64,000 nt of DNA from Paratinospora sagittata (Eukaryota; Streptophyta; Magnoliopsida; Ranunculales; Menispermaceae), in the NCBI GenBank assembly GCA_035771175.1, contig CM069612.1, positions 27,076,987 to 27,140,986 of the forward strand. The letters run 5' to 3'. Shown in pieces: positions 1-12,340 of the stretch. Position 1 is the stretch's first letter. The number at the start of each line of letters is the position of its first letter. The position numbers and the translations under genes are program-made. The notes under the pieces were generated by a model, which had not been told where the DNA came from, made no database searches, and saw nothing but the letters and a program-made list of their open reading frames with translations.

Positions 1-283
1 GTTGTTTTAGAAGTCATGTTTTGGTCATAAATAATTTACCATGTAATTGAAGAATTACTGTTTGACGAATTAAATTGAGATTTTTTTTTGTTCTTTCGCT
101 ATTAGTAAGCTTACGAAATTCGCTATTAGTAAGCTTACCATTTCGCTAGAGTGATTAAAAAAAAAAAAATTCTATCCAACACCTTTGATCAAAATGTTTT
201 GTTTACATACTTGGTATATAGATTGTTGAGAGGTAGTATGTGTTTAATCTTGTTAAACTATTTTAACAAAAAAATATAAAAGT

Positions 284-365
284 CGTTCATAGCAGGGTTC
301 GAACCTGCACGGGTGGAGCCCAACAGATTACAAGGCTTTCTCTTAAGCCACTCGGACATGTCAAC
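284..365 (-). tRNA. degenerate tRNA-Ser-like sequence (probable pseudogene)
   Basis: Read on the minus strand, this 82-base stretch has the layout of a plant serine tRNA: a D-arm beginning CCGAGTGG, a long variable arm and an intact T-arm containing GGTTCGAACC with perfectly paired flanks. The acceptor stem has two mismatches. The anticodon stem pairs at only about three of five positions, and the loop reads TGT where serine TGA would be expected. The T-arm with its B-box is the best preserved part. I infer a decayed nuclear tRNA-Ser copy or a tRNA-derived repeat head, not a working tRNA. Confidence 0.5.
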
Positions 366-1254
366 AATCCCGTTTGTCGAGCGCAAACAAAATACTTTTG
401 TCATAATACAATTTAATTAAGAGAAAACGGCAAATATCATTTTTATTTTTATTATTTTTATTTTTTTTGTCAAAAATAGAAGGAAAAAATCAATTGCAAA
501 TGATAATTATGAAATAAGAAGGGATGTGCCTTACGTTCATTGAATAATGCTTTAGGTTTTAATGTAGACTAGTTTGGTCACGTGTTTCACATGTGTTAGA
601 AGTATGTTTTAATGCATTAATAGTGTTCGTATAGTTGACAAGGTAACATGAAATAAAATATTAATAAATACTTTTTAGAGCAAAAAGGTCTTAACTTATA
701 TAAAATAAGTTAACGATAGATAGTTAATATGTATGAATGAGGAAAAATAAGATTTATGCTTTTACGATGTGTAATATGATTTCATAAATATATACATATT
801 ACATTATCTACAATATGTGTTCATTAAAACTCTTGATTATCTTTCTTGTTGAAAATAAATTTCATAACATAGATTGTTTGATGAAAATGCACTTGTGCAA
901 CGAAGACATTATAATTTGCTCTTCAAAACAAAATAAAGAAAGTTTCATATGACATGTCTATGATTCGTGGACAATCTTGATTGCTAGAATGAGAGAAATA
1001 ATACTAATAATCATCATGAGTTACAATTAAAATTTATGTTTACAATTATATACAACCATAACGAGGCCCTTAGATGGAAAAAAAGAAAGAATTGTAATAT
1101 GATTTTTATGTAAAAAGGAAATTCATTATAAAATGACATAATTTCTTTGCATTAAAAAACTTAAGGAATTAAAAAAAACTTGGAATTTAACCATTTATTT
1201 GTCCCATTATAATATAAAAAGAAAATATGTATATTCAGTCATCCATATGTGTGT
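366..1254. other. AT-rich spacer, nothing recognised
   Basis: The stretch has no reading frame of coding character, no clear repeat boundaries and no RNA gene that I can support. It contains A and T runs only. Confidence 0.5.
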
Positions 1255-1262
1255 GCGCGAAG

Positions 1263-2889
1263 TAGGAGTGTCAGTGGATTGGTTCAAACCGTAAAACCGA
1301 ATCGAACCGGTGTGTGCGGATCTGATCGGATCGGATCGGTTTTTTACCCTAATCAAATTAGTTTTGGTTTGGACTTTTTAAAATCTGACCTATTCGGTTC
1401 GGTCCACGGATTAAGGTCTAAAAAACTGACCCTAAACCGAACCAAGCCGAACCCATATAAAGGGTAAGATTGTAAAATTATGTTGACAAATAACCCTAAC
1501 CTTTTATTTTTTCTCTCACTCTTTCTTGTCTTTCTTCTCTGTTGCGCTAAACTTGCCCCCCTCCCCCACCACGTTTCTTCTATTCTTCTCTCTTATTCTT
1601 CTTCGAGTTGTTGCCCCTTTGCTTCTTGTTTTCAATCTTCTCGTCTTCTTTAACCTTCATCTTCTAATCGCCATTTTCTTGCCTTCGAAACCCCAAATCG
1701 TGAGCTCGTTGAGTTTGGACGACACATTCACGCATCGGAAGCTGGAAACAACACCACAATTTGACTGTTTCAAGCCCTCAAATAAAGGTAACTGAGATTT
1801 GTGGTTTTGTTCTTCTTTAGATTGTTTTTAGGGTTATTATGAGATATATTATTATTTTGTATTTTGATGTGGTTTCTTTGTATAATACTGTAATTGTGTT
1901 CTTTTGATGGATTCTTAATACGTTCATGTGAATCGAAATGTATTCTCTAGAATTTGAGTTTCAATTTTGATACTGTGTTTGAGCAATCTATTGATGTGGA
2001 TGTTTGTTTGGAATTGATTTGGGGAAGCATGTTGGCAATTAAACTTTGATATTTTTGTTTTACTTTATTTAATTTTGTGAGATAAGATGTAAATTAATCA
2101 TTTTTTGTTTTTATGGTAAAGAATGATAGTATTGTTGTATTTATGTTAGAACATAAATACTTTGACGTGAATTTTGAACTTTTAAATTATCATTTGATGT
2201 TGTTATTATACTATGTAAAAAAAACATTTGATATAAAATATATTTTATAGGTTAAAATATTGAAACCGGTCAATCCAAACCGAATCAAACCGGATTTGTT
2301 CGGATCGAATTAGTGGTTAGGGTCGGATCGGTCTCGGTTTGGATTTTTCAATCCGATACCTCAGGGTGTAAGCAATCCGACCGACCCGACCCGACCCAAC
2401 CAAACTCGACTATTTCGGGTCGAGTCGGGTCGGGTTTAATTGATATGTTGGGTTGGTCGGGTTCATTTTTTAGCAACCGGACCAAACCCAACCCGACTTG
2501 AACTCATATATATATATATATATATATATATGAGTTCATCCTCATTCTCATAAGTCAAGTTTAAGAGTAGCTTGACTTGTACATATATGAGTTCTCCCAA
2601 AAAAGAGAAATCTCATCTTTTAAAGCTTAAATAGTTGTTTAATAAGTTGGATACATGATAATTCAACATATTTTATTACTAATATAAGCTTAAATAGTAG
2701 TTACTAAGCTTTAAAAAAATTGGGCTATTTAATGGGGGCCAACTCGACCAACTTGACTCGACCTCATCGGGTCGGGTGGGTTAGAGGGCAAAAATGCGAC
2801 CAGACCCGATTTCACCCTTACCGATGCTTATCGGTTTGGATTACAGTTTAGGGTATAAACCGATTCAAACCAAACCGATGACATTTTTA
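1263..2889. mobile_element. hAT-like non-autonomous DNA transposon
   Basis: The ends are imperfect inverted repeats: the left begins TAGGAGTGTCAGTGGATTGG and the right, read inward, TAAAAATGTCATCGGTTTGG. They are flanked by an 8-bp duplication with one mismatch, GCGCGAAG at 1255-1262 and GTGCGAAG at 2890-2897. An 8-bp duplication with (G)TGTCA-type ends fits hAT elements. Both subterminal regions are packed with CGGTTCGGTT-like repeats on both strands, which create short spurious reading frames. A pyrimidine-rich segment at about 1500-1790 resembles a captured 5' leader. No transposase is visible, so it would need one in trans. A fragment homologous to about 2193 onward lies in the kinase pseudogene at 20622-20828. 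Confidence 0.7.
2503..2532. repeat. (TA)n microsatellite inside a short palindrome
   Basis: About 13 TA units are bounded by TGAACTCA on the left and TGAGTTCA on the right, so the whole block is a self-complementary palindrome. It lies inside the hAT-like element. Confidence 0.8.
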
Positions 2890-2897
2890 GTGCGAAG

Positions 2898-5800
2898 GAA
2901 CTATAATGAAAGCAATGACAATACCAATGTCAATGCATAATATAATATTTGTAGCGGAGAGAACATCATCCATGAAATATTCAATTAAAACCTACATATT
3001 AATAAATATAAGCAAAATTTTAAATTAGTATGTCAAGCCTAAGTAAACTTTGACATGGTAAAGAAACATATTAAGAAAAAATAATAATATAGTGTCATTA
3101 AAAATCTAATAGAGAAGTTAGTATCATGCATCCATTAAAATCAACACGAGAATTTTTGTAATTGCCTTATATAAGATATGCGATAGAAAAAAAAATAAAA
3201 TAAAATTCAACAACGTCCATCTAAAACAAATAGAAAACAAAGAAAACTAAAGAGATACAAACAATTTCAACAAAATAAAATGTATTACCTCTATCTCATT
3301 CCTTAGAAATTTATTGTATAAATGATATGAACTTAAGAAGCCAAACATATTGATATTGTTCTCTACATTTTTTGATTGTGTATCTAATAAGATACTCTAT
3401 CTGCCATTTCTTATTTTTTTGATATTTGACTAACAATTTATTCTAATGACTAACCCTTTTGTATTTAACCCTTTGATGCAAGCAAAATTCAATTAATGAG
3501 CTTCATCAGAAAATTGAATTGTTAGTTATAAAAAATAAAAATAAAATATAATATAATATATTTAAAACAAACCTTGAATTAAACAAAGACAAGAAAACAT
3601 GAGGTAAATAAAATAAAACCTAATAAACTTGAGCTAAGTAATTGAATTAGCAATTGAATTCTCTTAAACTAATTTAATCATGATGCAGAAAACATAAACT
3701 ACCATATTTTAAAAATTTGAGTATGTTCTACATATTGTAAAAGTAAATAATAATGAAGCCCTTCTAAGGTCTAACCAAGTATTGACACATATACTAATTT
3801 TTATATCCTAATTTCTAAATCTTCCATTTAATTATTAGGTGTCTAAATCTAAATCTAAATCATGTAGCTAACAATTTAATAGTTGCCCCTATAATAATGA
3901 TGATCGTCCTGTAATTAATATTGATTAATAGACAAAATAAGAAAATACTACTTACAAAAAATATTTAACAATCAACTTCTAAATAAAAATAGAAGTTATG
4001 AGATAAGTGAATTATCTCAAAATGACGCAATTCAATAATTAGCTTAATGTTTATTCTAAAATAAATAAATATAATTTTTTTAAAAGTTATTTTTATGCAA
4101 TATTGATAATAAAAATATTATAAATTAACTAAAATATTATAAATGATTTGGGTCCACACTTTGGTCAAAATTAGTTTATTATTGTGTTTATGTTCAGTAA
4201 AGATTATATAAATTCACAAGAACCTTAAGATAAACAAAGTACATAAAGATATATAACTAAAAGTTTAATTAGTCAACTATGCTAAAGTTGATATGTGAAT
4301 AATGATGAATAAGAGCAAAAATATATAGTACGTATAAATAGAAATGTTGTAATTTTAACATGATAAAAGTGATTAAATATGATTGTACAACATAAGTTAG
4401 TAAAAGAATAAATAGAAAGTGATTAAGACATTAACAAGAACTTGAAAATAAGCAAAGTATATATAGATAGGTAGCTAAAAGTTAAGTTAGTTAACTATAG
4501 TAAACAACATAAATCTTATTCTTATATTTTTTATAATAAAAAATAATATTTCTTGTTAATTCTATTTATTTGGTACTATAATAGAAACTTATAAAATATG
4601 TTTCTTGAAATTTGGGAAAAAAACTGAAAAAAATAATAAAATTCTACGTCCTTACTTCACTAAATGTGAAAAAGTGAAGTATTTGCATTAAATGTTAAAA
4701 GGAGATAAAGTTTCTGAATTTATTACTATTCCACGTCCTTACTTCGTCAACAAGAAATAAAAGATAAAGAGAAGGATAAAAAAAAGAAAAACTCACAAAG
4801 CTGAGGGGTAAAATAGTCATAAAAATTGGGCCATTGAAAAAAGCTACTATGTAGCAAACTGTCTCATGTAGCAAACTGTCTCTTTTATGATAGTTATAGA
4901 TATATAATTATCTTATTTTGTAACGGGCAGAAAAGATAAATAAAAGAACAAGATAAAAGTTATTTGGCACTTTGCTAAAACCAATTTCTGAGACAACAGG
5001 CACATGCCCGGCAATTCAACTTGTTTGATTTATATTTGGAAGGAATAAAACATAAGAATCGATATTTTATTTTATTAGCAAAGAAAATTAGAACAGATGA
5101 AAAATACATTGTTGTATGAATTATTGATAGCAAGGGGATTTTATTTTGTTACATATGATCTTCAAAGTTTCTAAAGATCTTACTTAAAAGTTAACTTACT
5201 TTCAAAAAATGATAAAAAGATATATTTTGGATTTCTAAAAATTCACATTGTATCTCTATTTTTGAATTACAAATCAAATCAAATCTAATTAAGAAGTGCT
5301 AGTGATCGGATATATGCAAGTATTTGTGTTTAATCCTACGTTTTGTCTTATCTTATGTCCTTAATTAAGAAGTTATACAATATGCACGTAGCCCTGTGAA
5401 TGTTCACGTCACTTGCTTACTTCATCAAGATTTCTTCAGTGATATTGACTGTTTTATTTAGGTGGCATTTGGTACATATAAATCTCTAGATAGAAATAAA
5501 AATCACTTTTCTGAAAAAATGAATCTGAGAATAAGAATATTACATTATTGTGTTTGATTATAACTTTTGTCTAAAGAACCCAACTGCCATGATTCAATAA
5601 TGACAATTTCTATCTAAATGCATAAGTTGGTTAAATTACGGCCATATAAGTTGAAACTATAAGGTAAGCCAAAGTGACAGATTGTTAGAAGTGAGAAAGG
5701 TCAAATCTATTTTCACATTTTTTTTAGGTATATAAAGTCTATTTCCAATTTGCTTTAAGATGAAGGAAGCTAATTTCTTTTGGGTGGAAAATGAATTTGT

Positions 5801-6103
5801 ATTTCATACGTAAGATCAAAAGTGAAACATTTATAGCAAATCCATTTTCAACTTGTTTTTAAACGAAGGATGAGAAATGATATTTATATGAATGAAATCA
5901 AATAGTCAAGACTTTCAGACGTTAACATTATATATTATTACTTTTCTTGAATTATGAGATATAGAATATGATTTCAAGAACGTTCATAACGTTGCATAAT
6001 TATTAATTTCCCAAATTATGTTTTAAATAAATCATACCATGACAACATTTTTTTTTCCTCTTATTGTTTCCCTTTTTGTCTATGATGGTGCATGTATGAA
6101 CAA
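2898..6103. other. AT-rich intergenic region with diverged direct repeats
   Basis: No gene is supported here. A diverged direct repeat of roughly 90 bases occurs at about 4204-4300 and 4421-4515; both copies share the pattern 'acaagaac..aagataa..caaagta..' followed by 'ctaaaagtt.a.tta'. A 17-base motif ending in AAACTGTCTC is repeated back to back at about 4850-4882. The rest is low-complexity AT-rich sequence. Confidence 0.4.
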
Positions 6104-6373
6104 CTAATTTTCGTGTTTTGTGGTAGAAGAAACTTTGTCAAACCTCAATGATCTTCTCGTGATAGCTTTGGAGAGCTTCCAAAAGAAGGAAACAGTAAAG
6201 ATCATCACGGCTTCTCCATTCTCTCTTTGTTTGTAAAATTGAATAACAAAATTACAATTTAATGTTGATAAAACAAATGCCATTGGTCCCATTATGTATA
6301 AAGGAATGCTAAAACGATCCAAAAAATATATTTCATATATCCAAGTTGATGTAGCAATACACCACATCACCAC
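6104..6373 (-). other. possible decayed exon of a membrane protein (unrecognised)
   Basis: A minus-strand frame of 89 codons contains a hydrophobic segment with aromatic residues (around IPLYIMGPMAFVLSTLN) followed by a charged stretch and an amphipathic tail. The arrangement loosely recalls the last membrane span of TLC-domain proteins, but I cannot confirm that. No start context, splice sites or neighbouring exons are convincing. It may be a gene fragment or chance. Confidence 0.15.
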
Positions 6374-6654
6374 ATTACGAAAGAAAAAATAAAAAAGAGA
6401 ACATTGCTAGAGAAATTGAAAACCCTACATTATTTGCTATAAATTAATACCACATCAGGTTTATAACTTAAATTCTTTCAAAAAACACAATTTTCAATAA
6501 ATTTTTTTTGATGTAGAGGCTATTCACGTAAGATATATATCAATTGGTGTGAAGTTTTTAGTCTTTTAGTATTTTTTCAAAAAGAAAATACCCACTAATC
6601 ACAATATAACCATTGACACGAGTATAATTTTTGGGTCGTGAAAATATTTCTTAT

Positions 6655-6661
<7 letters not shown>

Positions 6662-6692
<31 letters not shown>
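6662..6692. repeat. (AT)n microsatellite
   Basis: A run of about 13 AT dinucleotides follows a short CATA repeat. It is simple-sequence DNA in spacer, about 350 bases downstream of the EF-hand gene's stop. Confidence 0.85.
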
Positions 6693-6698
<6 letters not shown>

Positions 6699-7047
6699 TT
6701 TCACCAAATAATGAAATGCTGATGATCTTATTATAATGTCAGCAGGTTACCTTACATTTGAAGACTTTACATATGATTATTCCATTCCTTCAACTTGAAG
6801 AAATTATTAAGTCGGTTTTCTTCTTAAAAAAAATAAATTAGTTGATACAAAAGTTTTTGAAATACTGAAGAAGGGAACTCATTTGCTGGTATAATTTGCA
6901 TTAGAAGAAAGAAATTTATTATTATTTTTATTACTTTACATCTGGCATCAAATACAAAATAGAACTACAAATTATAATTAAGAATATTGTAACTTCATTT
7001 AGGAGAAGAAATTAAATCTAGCTAGCTACCCATAGCTTAATCATCAA

Positions 7048-7401
7048 TTACTTCTCCATTACAACAGATTCTTCTTCTAACAACCATCTTCTTGAGCCCA
7101 GCATCAAATCTGGACTCAACCTCAACATGAGAATACAAAACTCCGTTTGATTCAAAGCTCCATCTCCATCTAAATCTCCTTCTCTGACCATACTCATAAC
7201 CTCATCTTCTCTCAGATCAACCACTCCCAAAACAGCAGAATTCCTCTTCAAGCTCTCGTATGTGATCAACCCCTTCTCTCTATCCATCAACAAACGAAAC
7301 CCGTTACACAGCTCCGCGATTAGTCCTTCCGCTCCCAATCGCCTAGCCATCGACGGCAAGAAATCTTTGAATGCGATGCCACTTCGCGTTCCCATGATCA
7401 C
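7048..7401 (-). CDS. EF-hand calcium-binding protein, PBP1/KIC/KRP1-like
   Basis: This intronless gene encodes a 117-residue acidic protein with one canonical EF-hand loop at residues 76-87 (DLDGDGALNQTE: Asp at loop positions 1, 3 and 5, Glu at 12). It also has the family signatures FLPSMARRLG, ELCNGFRLLMD, LITYESLKRNS and LMLRLSPDLM. The nearest relatives I recognise are Arabidopsis PBP1 (a PINOID-binding protein) and KIC (a KCBP kinesin-interacting calcium-binding protein). These small cytosolic calcium sensors bind a target when calcium is high. The length matches the family (about 115-135). The first Met lies two codons before a second Met; either could be used. A TATA-like box lies about 100 bases upstream. 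Assignment within the family (PBP1 or KIC) is inference. Confidence 0.9.
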   Translation of the reverse strand: MIMGTRSGIAFKDFLPSMARRLGAEGLIAELCNGFRLLMDREKGLITYESLKRNSAVLGVVDLREDEVMSMVREGDLDGDGALNQTEFCILMLRLSPDLMLGSRRWLLEEESVVMEK

Positions 7402-7500
7402 TTGAAAGAAACTAATTAAGCTTGATATCTTATAGGTCTTACTTGATAATTAAGATCAATTTAATATGAATGTTTGGGAGATTTGGAGATGAGAGGTCAG

Positions 7501-7510
7501 GTTTATATAG
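7501..7510 (-). promoter_or_regulatory. TATA box of the EF-hand gene
   Basis: On the minus strand the bases read CTATATAAAC, a good plant TATA box, about 100 bases upstream of the start codon at 7401. This would leave a 5' leader of about 70 bases. The position and match support it; no transcript evidence is available here. Confidence 0.55.
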
Positions 7511-7519
7511 GGAAATTAA

Positions 7520-9200
7520 AAGGGTTATGATCATATGATGAAAAGAAGTTCGTGGAAGGAGTAATGGAGATCGATAGGTGCCAACCATGGTACAGATAAG
7601 GGAGTTTTTTTATGGATCTTGCCGGGTTCTTGCTTAATAAATTCTTGAGGAACATATCTCACCTTCTAGGATGCTGCATGAGATCTTAAAATGTAACTGC
7701 ATATATTACGTCTTACCAGAAAAGAGACATGGTTTATTAAAGAACTTTAGATATAGTTTTCGTGGAAGCCATGTTAGAGGTCAATTTTATCAGAAAAAGC
7801 TAAACTAATCTATTTGACATTTTTTTTTGTTGAAAATATGTAATTCATGATTTAAAATGTTTAACTTTTATAAATTAGAATTATATTGACTCTTTTTAAA
7901 AACATTAGTTACATTTTAATTAGGTAATGATTAATTAAAGTTTAATTAATTAATTAGTCTTTATTTAATATATAGAAGCAAATTTTATTTTTATTTGATA
8001 TAAAATAATGTTATATTAATTAGGGCATTGTACTCCAATACAAACTATAACATCTCTCGTCATGAGTTTGTTTGCATTGAATCAATCTCTAGCACTTAAT
8101 TCGTTGAAAATCTGATGGTGTCATGGGGGTGATGTAGTTTGTATTTCAATTTCTACTTACATTACTCTTTGATATATTGGAAAATAAGATAAAAAAGAGA
8201 GAGTAAAAAATATTAATTACTATTTAATTAGGTAATTAACAGTTAAGTTAATTAACTAATATTTATTTAATATATAGAATCACATTTAAATTTTTATTTG
8301 ATATTTTATTACCAAATAAAATGAAAAGAGAAAAGGGTAAAAGTAAATACATTAATATTTGTAAAAGAAGACGGAAAAGAATAAATCAAGGGGCAAAAAA
8401 GTAAAGTGGGAGTTTTTTCTTTTATTTTTTTTTTAAAAAAAAGAAAAAGTGGGAGTGTTAATCAATTGTAAAAAAGTTTGTATTATTTATTGATAAGATG
8501 AGATGGGTAGCCTTACACTTTTTTTGAATAATATTATTGTGGGTCACGTATAGATTAGTACTGTTAACTTTGTAGAATATCGTTTATGTTACAATTACAA
8601 TGTGTAATGTATAAGTCATAAATAACTCTTTATTTGTAAACTAATTTCAAAGATGAGTTAAGACCTACTGATCTTTTATCAGAGCATGCAATTTCACATC
8701 TCTAGTCCTAAATGAATTAGGTAGTGATTTTAGCCCTAGCCTCAAGGGGCCTAATGTTAAGTTCAAAGTCCTTAGTTTGATGTGAACTATTTTGGTCTTT
8801 CAAGCAATTCCATAAATTTGAAGGGGCAATGCATGGGACGACCAAAATGTGATTTTTTTTCTTTTTTTGAATAAAATGGTAAAATTAATAAATTACATTT
8901 AAGGATGTAAACCACACTAACATATCTTAGATATAAAGGGTGATGTTTTGTTAAAAAAATTTGGAGAGCTCTTAGATAATATTTTATGTGAACTTGGGCG
9001 ATGAGTACTTTTTTAATAATTTGTGACTTTGTAACTCTAAAGGTTTAAAATTTAATTATTGTTATTGTCTTATTTTAAAAAGTAAGAAAGATTAATGAGT
9101 CAGAAGCTGTCCAATTTCTTTATGAAAGTATGGTCTAATGATAAAACTAGTTAAACAAGGTAAAAAAATAAAATAAAATAGCAAACCCCTAATATTCCTA
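7520..9200. other. AT-rich spacer with a possible small MITE
   Basis: No gene is seen. A block rich in TTAATTAATTAA followed by ATTTAATATATAGAA occurs twice, at about 7912-8010 and 8220-8320. Between the copies, the sequences AATACAAACTA (about 8037) and its reverse complement TAGTTTGTATT (about 8135) face each other across roughly 100 bases, as in a short miniature inverted-repeat element. No clean target duplication was found. Confidence 0.35.
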
Positions 9201-9221
9201 TCTTTTCCCAATTTTTTTTTT

Positions 9222-9422
9222 ATGATTCAAACTTTAGTTGATTCCATTCCTACGATTCTCCTTGTGAAGCCACCGTCACGATTTTCGCGCTGTAACGAGC
9301 TTGCGGTTATGTTACTAGTTCTTGTGATCCTTTTTATGAGTCTTACAGTTTACACGCCTTATTGGGCTCATGGCTCCTTAGGTGTTAGAGTAGGGAAAAA
9401 GAAAACACTGGTCACACAATGA
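9222..9422 (+). CDS. hypothetical 66-aa single-span membrane peptide
   Basis: The frame is 66 codons from an ATG to a TGA, in a segment clearly richer in G+C than the AT-rich sequence on either side. Residues about 27-46 (ELAVMLLVLVILFMSLTVYT) form one good hydrophobic span, followed by a basic tail (VRVGKKK). I do not recognise the family. Codon use looks more coding-like than the flanks, and a short T-rich tract precedes the start, but there is no other support. It could be a small secreted or membrane peptide, or a fragment of a larger lost gene. Confidence 0.3.
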   Translation: MIQTLVDSIPTILLVKPPSRFSRCNELAVMLLVLVILFMSLTVYTPYWAHGSLGVRVGKKKTLVTQ

Positions 9423-9499
9423 ATTCCTATGAATATGGAAATGAAATACGAAGCAATGAAGAAGAAACATTTTAATTTAATTTAATCTTTTGTTTTTTA

Positions 9500-9893
9500 A
9501 TTTAAATTTTTTGTTTTTTTTTTTTTTGTTGGTGTGTAAGGAAGAAATCTTGTTGACTTGGAATGGACCAGAGGACTCGAGACGCCGTGAATTGCTGGTC
9601 ATTAGATAGAGACAAGGGAGTTTCAAAAGGGTCCCCACTGCTCAACCCAGATGGCCGAACCAGCTTTGTTCTTCTGCAAACCTGCTGTATGGCCCTACTA
9701 CACAGAGGTAAGTAACTTTTTGACCAGAAAGCGTTACACCTGGCTTCATTTCTTGTCAAATTAGCCTCTTGCTGTGCACAACCCTTCAAATGGTCTATTG
9801 GATGCTCAGTAACTTGTGGAATTTTAAGAACCCCAACAGGAAATTCTGTAATTTTTGCTTGAGAAACCTTCTCTGTTGGCTAAGCCTTGTTAT
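9500..9893 (-). other. possible coding exon or gene fragment, unrecognised
   Basis: Read on the minus strand, one frame stays open for about 125 codons from a TAG that would serve as a splice acceptor (near 9894) to the poly-lysine end near 9502. The translation has mixed, protein-like composition (for example ITEFPVGVLKIPQV and EANLTRNEARCNAFW). On the plus strand the same segment carries a perfect-looking donor AG|GTAAGT near 9708, so the coding direction is uncertain. I do not recognise a family. It is GC-richer than its surroundings and may be a captured gene fragment. Confidence 0.2.
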
Positions 9894-9899
9894 TACAGA

Positions 9900-12340
9900 A
9901 AGCCCATTAGAGATTTTTTTACTTATTTTAGATCAGTAAAGTTCATTTGAAGTTCCAATTTCAGTTTTTGTTAAATTTTTTTTATCATCTGGGTCTCTCT
10001 AGTTACCATCTTGTTAATCAATATGACTTTGGGTATCTTGTGACAAATGGAATGAACCCTAAAATTTTTGGTGCACAGGTGATAGTGTGATTAGACATGA
10101 TTGCAGGGTACAACTAAGATGATCTCTTGAGCACTGCAAAATTTAGAAGTCAAATAATCCCAACTTCTTGTGCTAAGTGGCCCTCAATCATCTGGGAAGT
10201 ACTAGTTTTGTTACATTTATATCCTGAACAAGGCAAGGACTAATAATATATAATAGGCTTACAAAATCTGTTTTGAAAGAGCTCTTGTAGGGGTTTATGC
10301 AAGTAATATTCCTCATACAATGTTTGAACTATCTCTTTCTTTTTTTAATGCTGTTGTGGTGTTGTAAGATATTCAATAATGTCATACACAGGCATTTTTT
10401 TTTATCAAATTCTTCATAAAACTAGTCTTTTTCACTAGTATTTTTTTGGGGCTAGGAAAACAGACTTGAATATAAAAGGATGGTAAATTAGAAGTTGACA
10501 GCACAAAACTTCCTGCTGAGTAGAAAAAGGTAACAGTGGAAAGTTATTACAACAGGCTTACTGTATACTTGGGACTGGGAGATTGAGGATTTGCAAGCCA
10601 TAGCCTTTTTGTTTGTGTTCAACTGAGTGATCACTATCATGTTTATGAGAACAGAGTATGGGCCATTTAGGCATTTGAATGTTCCTTTCTTTTGTATTTT
10701 CTTTTTTGTTCTTTTCTTTTTGAATTATTCTTCTTTATTCTTTTGTTTGTTTTACTTCTTGAATCTTTCTTTTTGGTAATGTTGAAGCTTTCTGGGATTC
10801 TTGTCCTTGCCTGACTCTATTTTTTTTTTCTCAATGTCTCACAATTATCAAAAAACTAAACTGCATAATTCATTGCCACTTTTCTCTATATTGATAAGCT
10901 GTACCTTACATTTAAGAATAACTATACTTTCAAAAAAAAACCAGGACCTCATGGATCTTGTGAGCATTTCGGAAGTGCTGTCATGATACACCAGAAGTTT
11001 CTATGTTTCCTTAGAAGGTCAGTGATTTTCAGAATCTGTATATTTTGCAAAATTCTATTATTAGTCTTGGAATGAAAGTTGAAGTTCTCTAAGATTAGCT
11101 GGAGCCCCCACAATGTGCTTATAAATGTTAGCTGATACTTGGATTGGATCTCATTTGTAGAAAGCCAGTTTCAAAATCTGGTTCAGTGATAATGTGATCA
11201 ATGACCAACTTTCTTGTTTCAGAAGTAAGGATGGATACCTCTGCTGACAAGTTGGTTGAATAAATGGCCTGATCATCATAATAGTCTGTAGACTAAACAA
11301 ATATATCTGAACTTCTGAAGAAATCTCTTCACTCATTAAATAAAAAATCAGACATTCTTTTGGTTGCATAAGCTTTTTCTTACAATGATTTCATAACCTG
11401 AAAGAATGTATTTGTGAACTCAAAAACCATCTTTAGTTCATGTTTGTTGACAGGAGAACCATGGAGAAAATTCCAAATTTTAAATGGTAATACGTCTTTA
11501 GCAGGCAGCCTCGAATGAGTTGAAGGTAATCCATTTTTATATTTATTTGTTAAGCGAATAACCATATTTATTTGAGCTTGCTTTATTTATTAAATGAACC
11601 AAGCTTAAGTAACAATTACTGAATTAATTCCGAGTTAGTTTTAAAATCTTTAGACGCCTTTCTATATGTGGTGTGTCTAATTTGCAGCTATTTTAGTTGT
11701 TTGACTCAGTTTCAAGGTTGTATAATTTCTGGTTCCTTATCTAATGTGTAATAGACAGACCTGGCTTGTTACACTGGTGTGGTTGTTCATAAATGACTTG
11801 CATTGCATGCTGTGTTTCAAGACTTATGGTTGAGCAGCAAAGGCAGGTACCTGTAACTATGAATTTAAGAAGGGAGCCTATAGGATAATTCATCAATTTT
11901 GAGTTACACGGTGAAAGTTGACTTCCTGACCATTCACCGAATATGAAATAATGTCAGGAAATTATCATTTGATATACTGAAACAGAAACTCAATACTGAA
12001 ACAAGTTATTTCCTTTTGATTTCTTTATAAAATTACTCTTGACATATACAGTTATTTATTCATCAACCATGGAGTTAACTCACGCAGTCTTGTTAGATAA
12101 TTTTCTCAGACTGACAGTTTAACTGAAAATAGAAATCAAGGTTCTGCTGAGAAGGGTAGCTGTCAAATTTTGGAAGGATGAATAAATGCAACCACTTTGT
12201 TGTTTACTGTAATTGGATCTGGACCCAGTTTGTGGAGTAATATATGTTTTCTATTGGATCATACCAATAGGATGTTAAGAACCAATTATCATTTCTTTTC
12301 TCCTTTTTGTTCATGCTCCCCTAACAGAAGCCAACTGAAT
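9900..12340. other. spacer upstream of the kinase cluster
   Basis: Only short frames without domain signatures are present on either strand. Base composition is more balanced than in 1-9 kb, so old gene or transposon remains are possible, but I recognise none. Confidence 0.35.

Noticed and set aside
1249..2501. Short open frames rich in Asn-Arg-Thr-Lys-Pro-Asn-Pro and Phe-Gly-Ser-Val
   Set aside because: They are translations of CGGTT/AACCG-type transposon repeats, not genes.
9000..12300. Possible 5' exons of the first kinase copy
   Set aside because: The pseudogene has its own start and signal peptide at 12346, and the other copies have no upstream coding exon.
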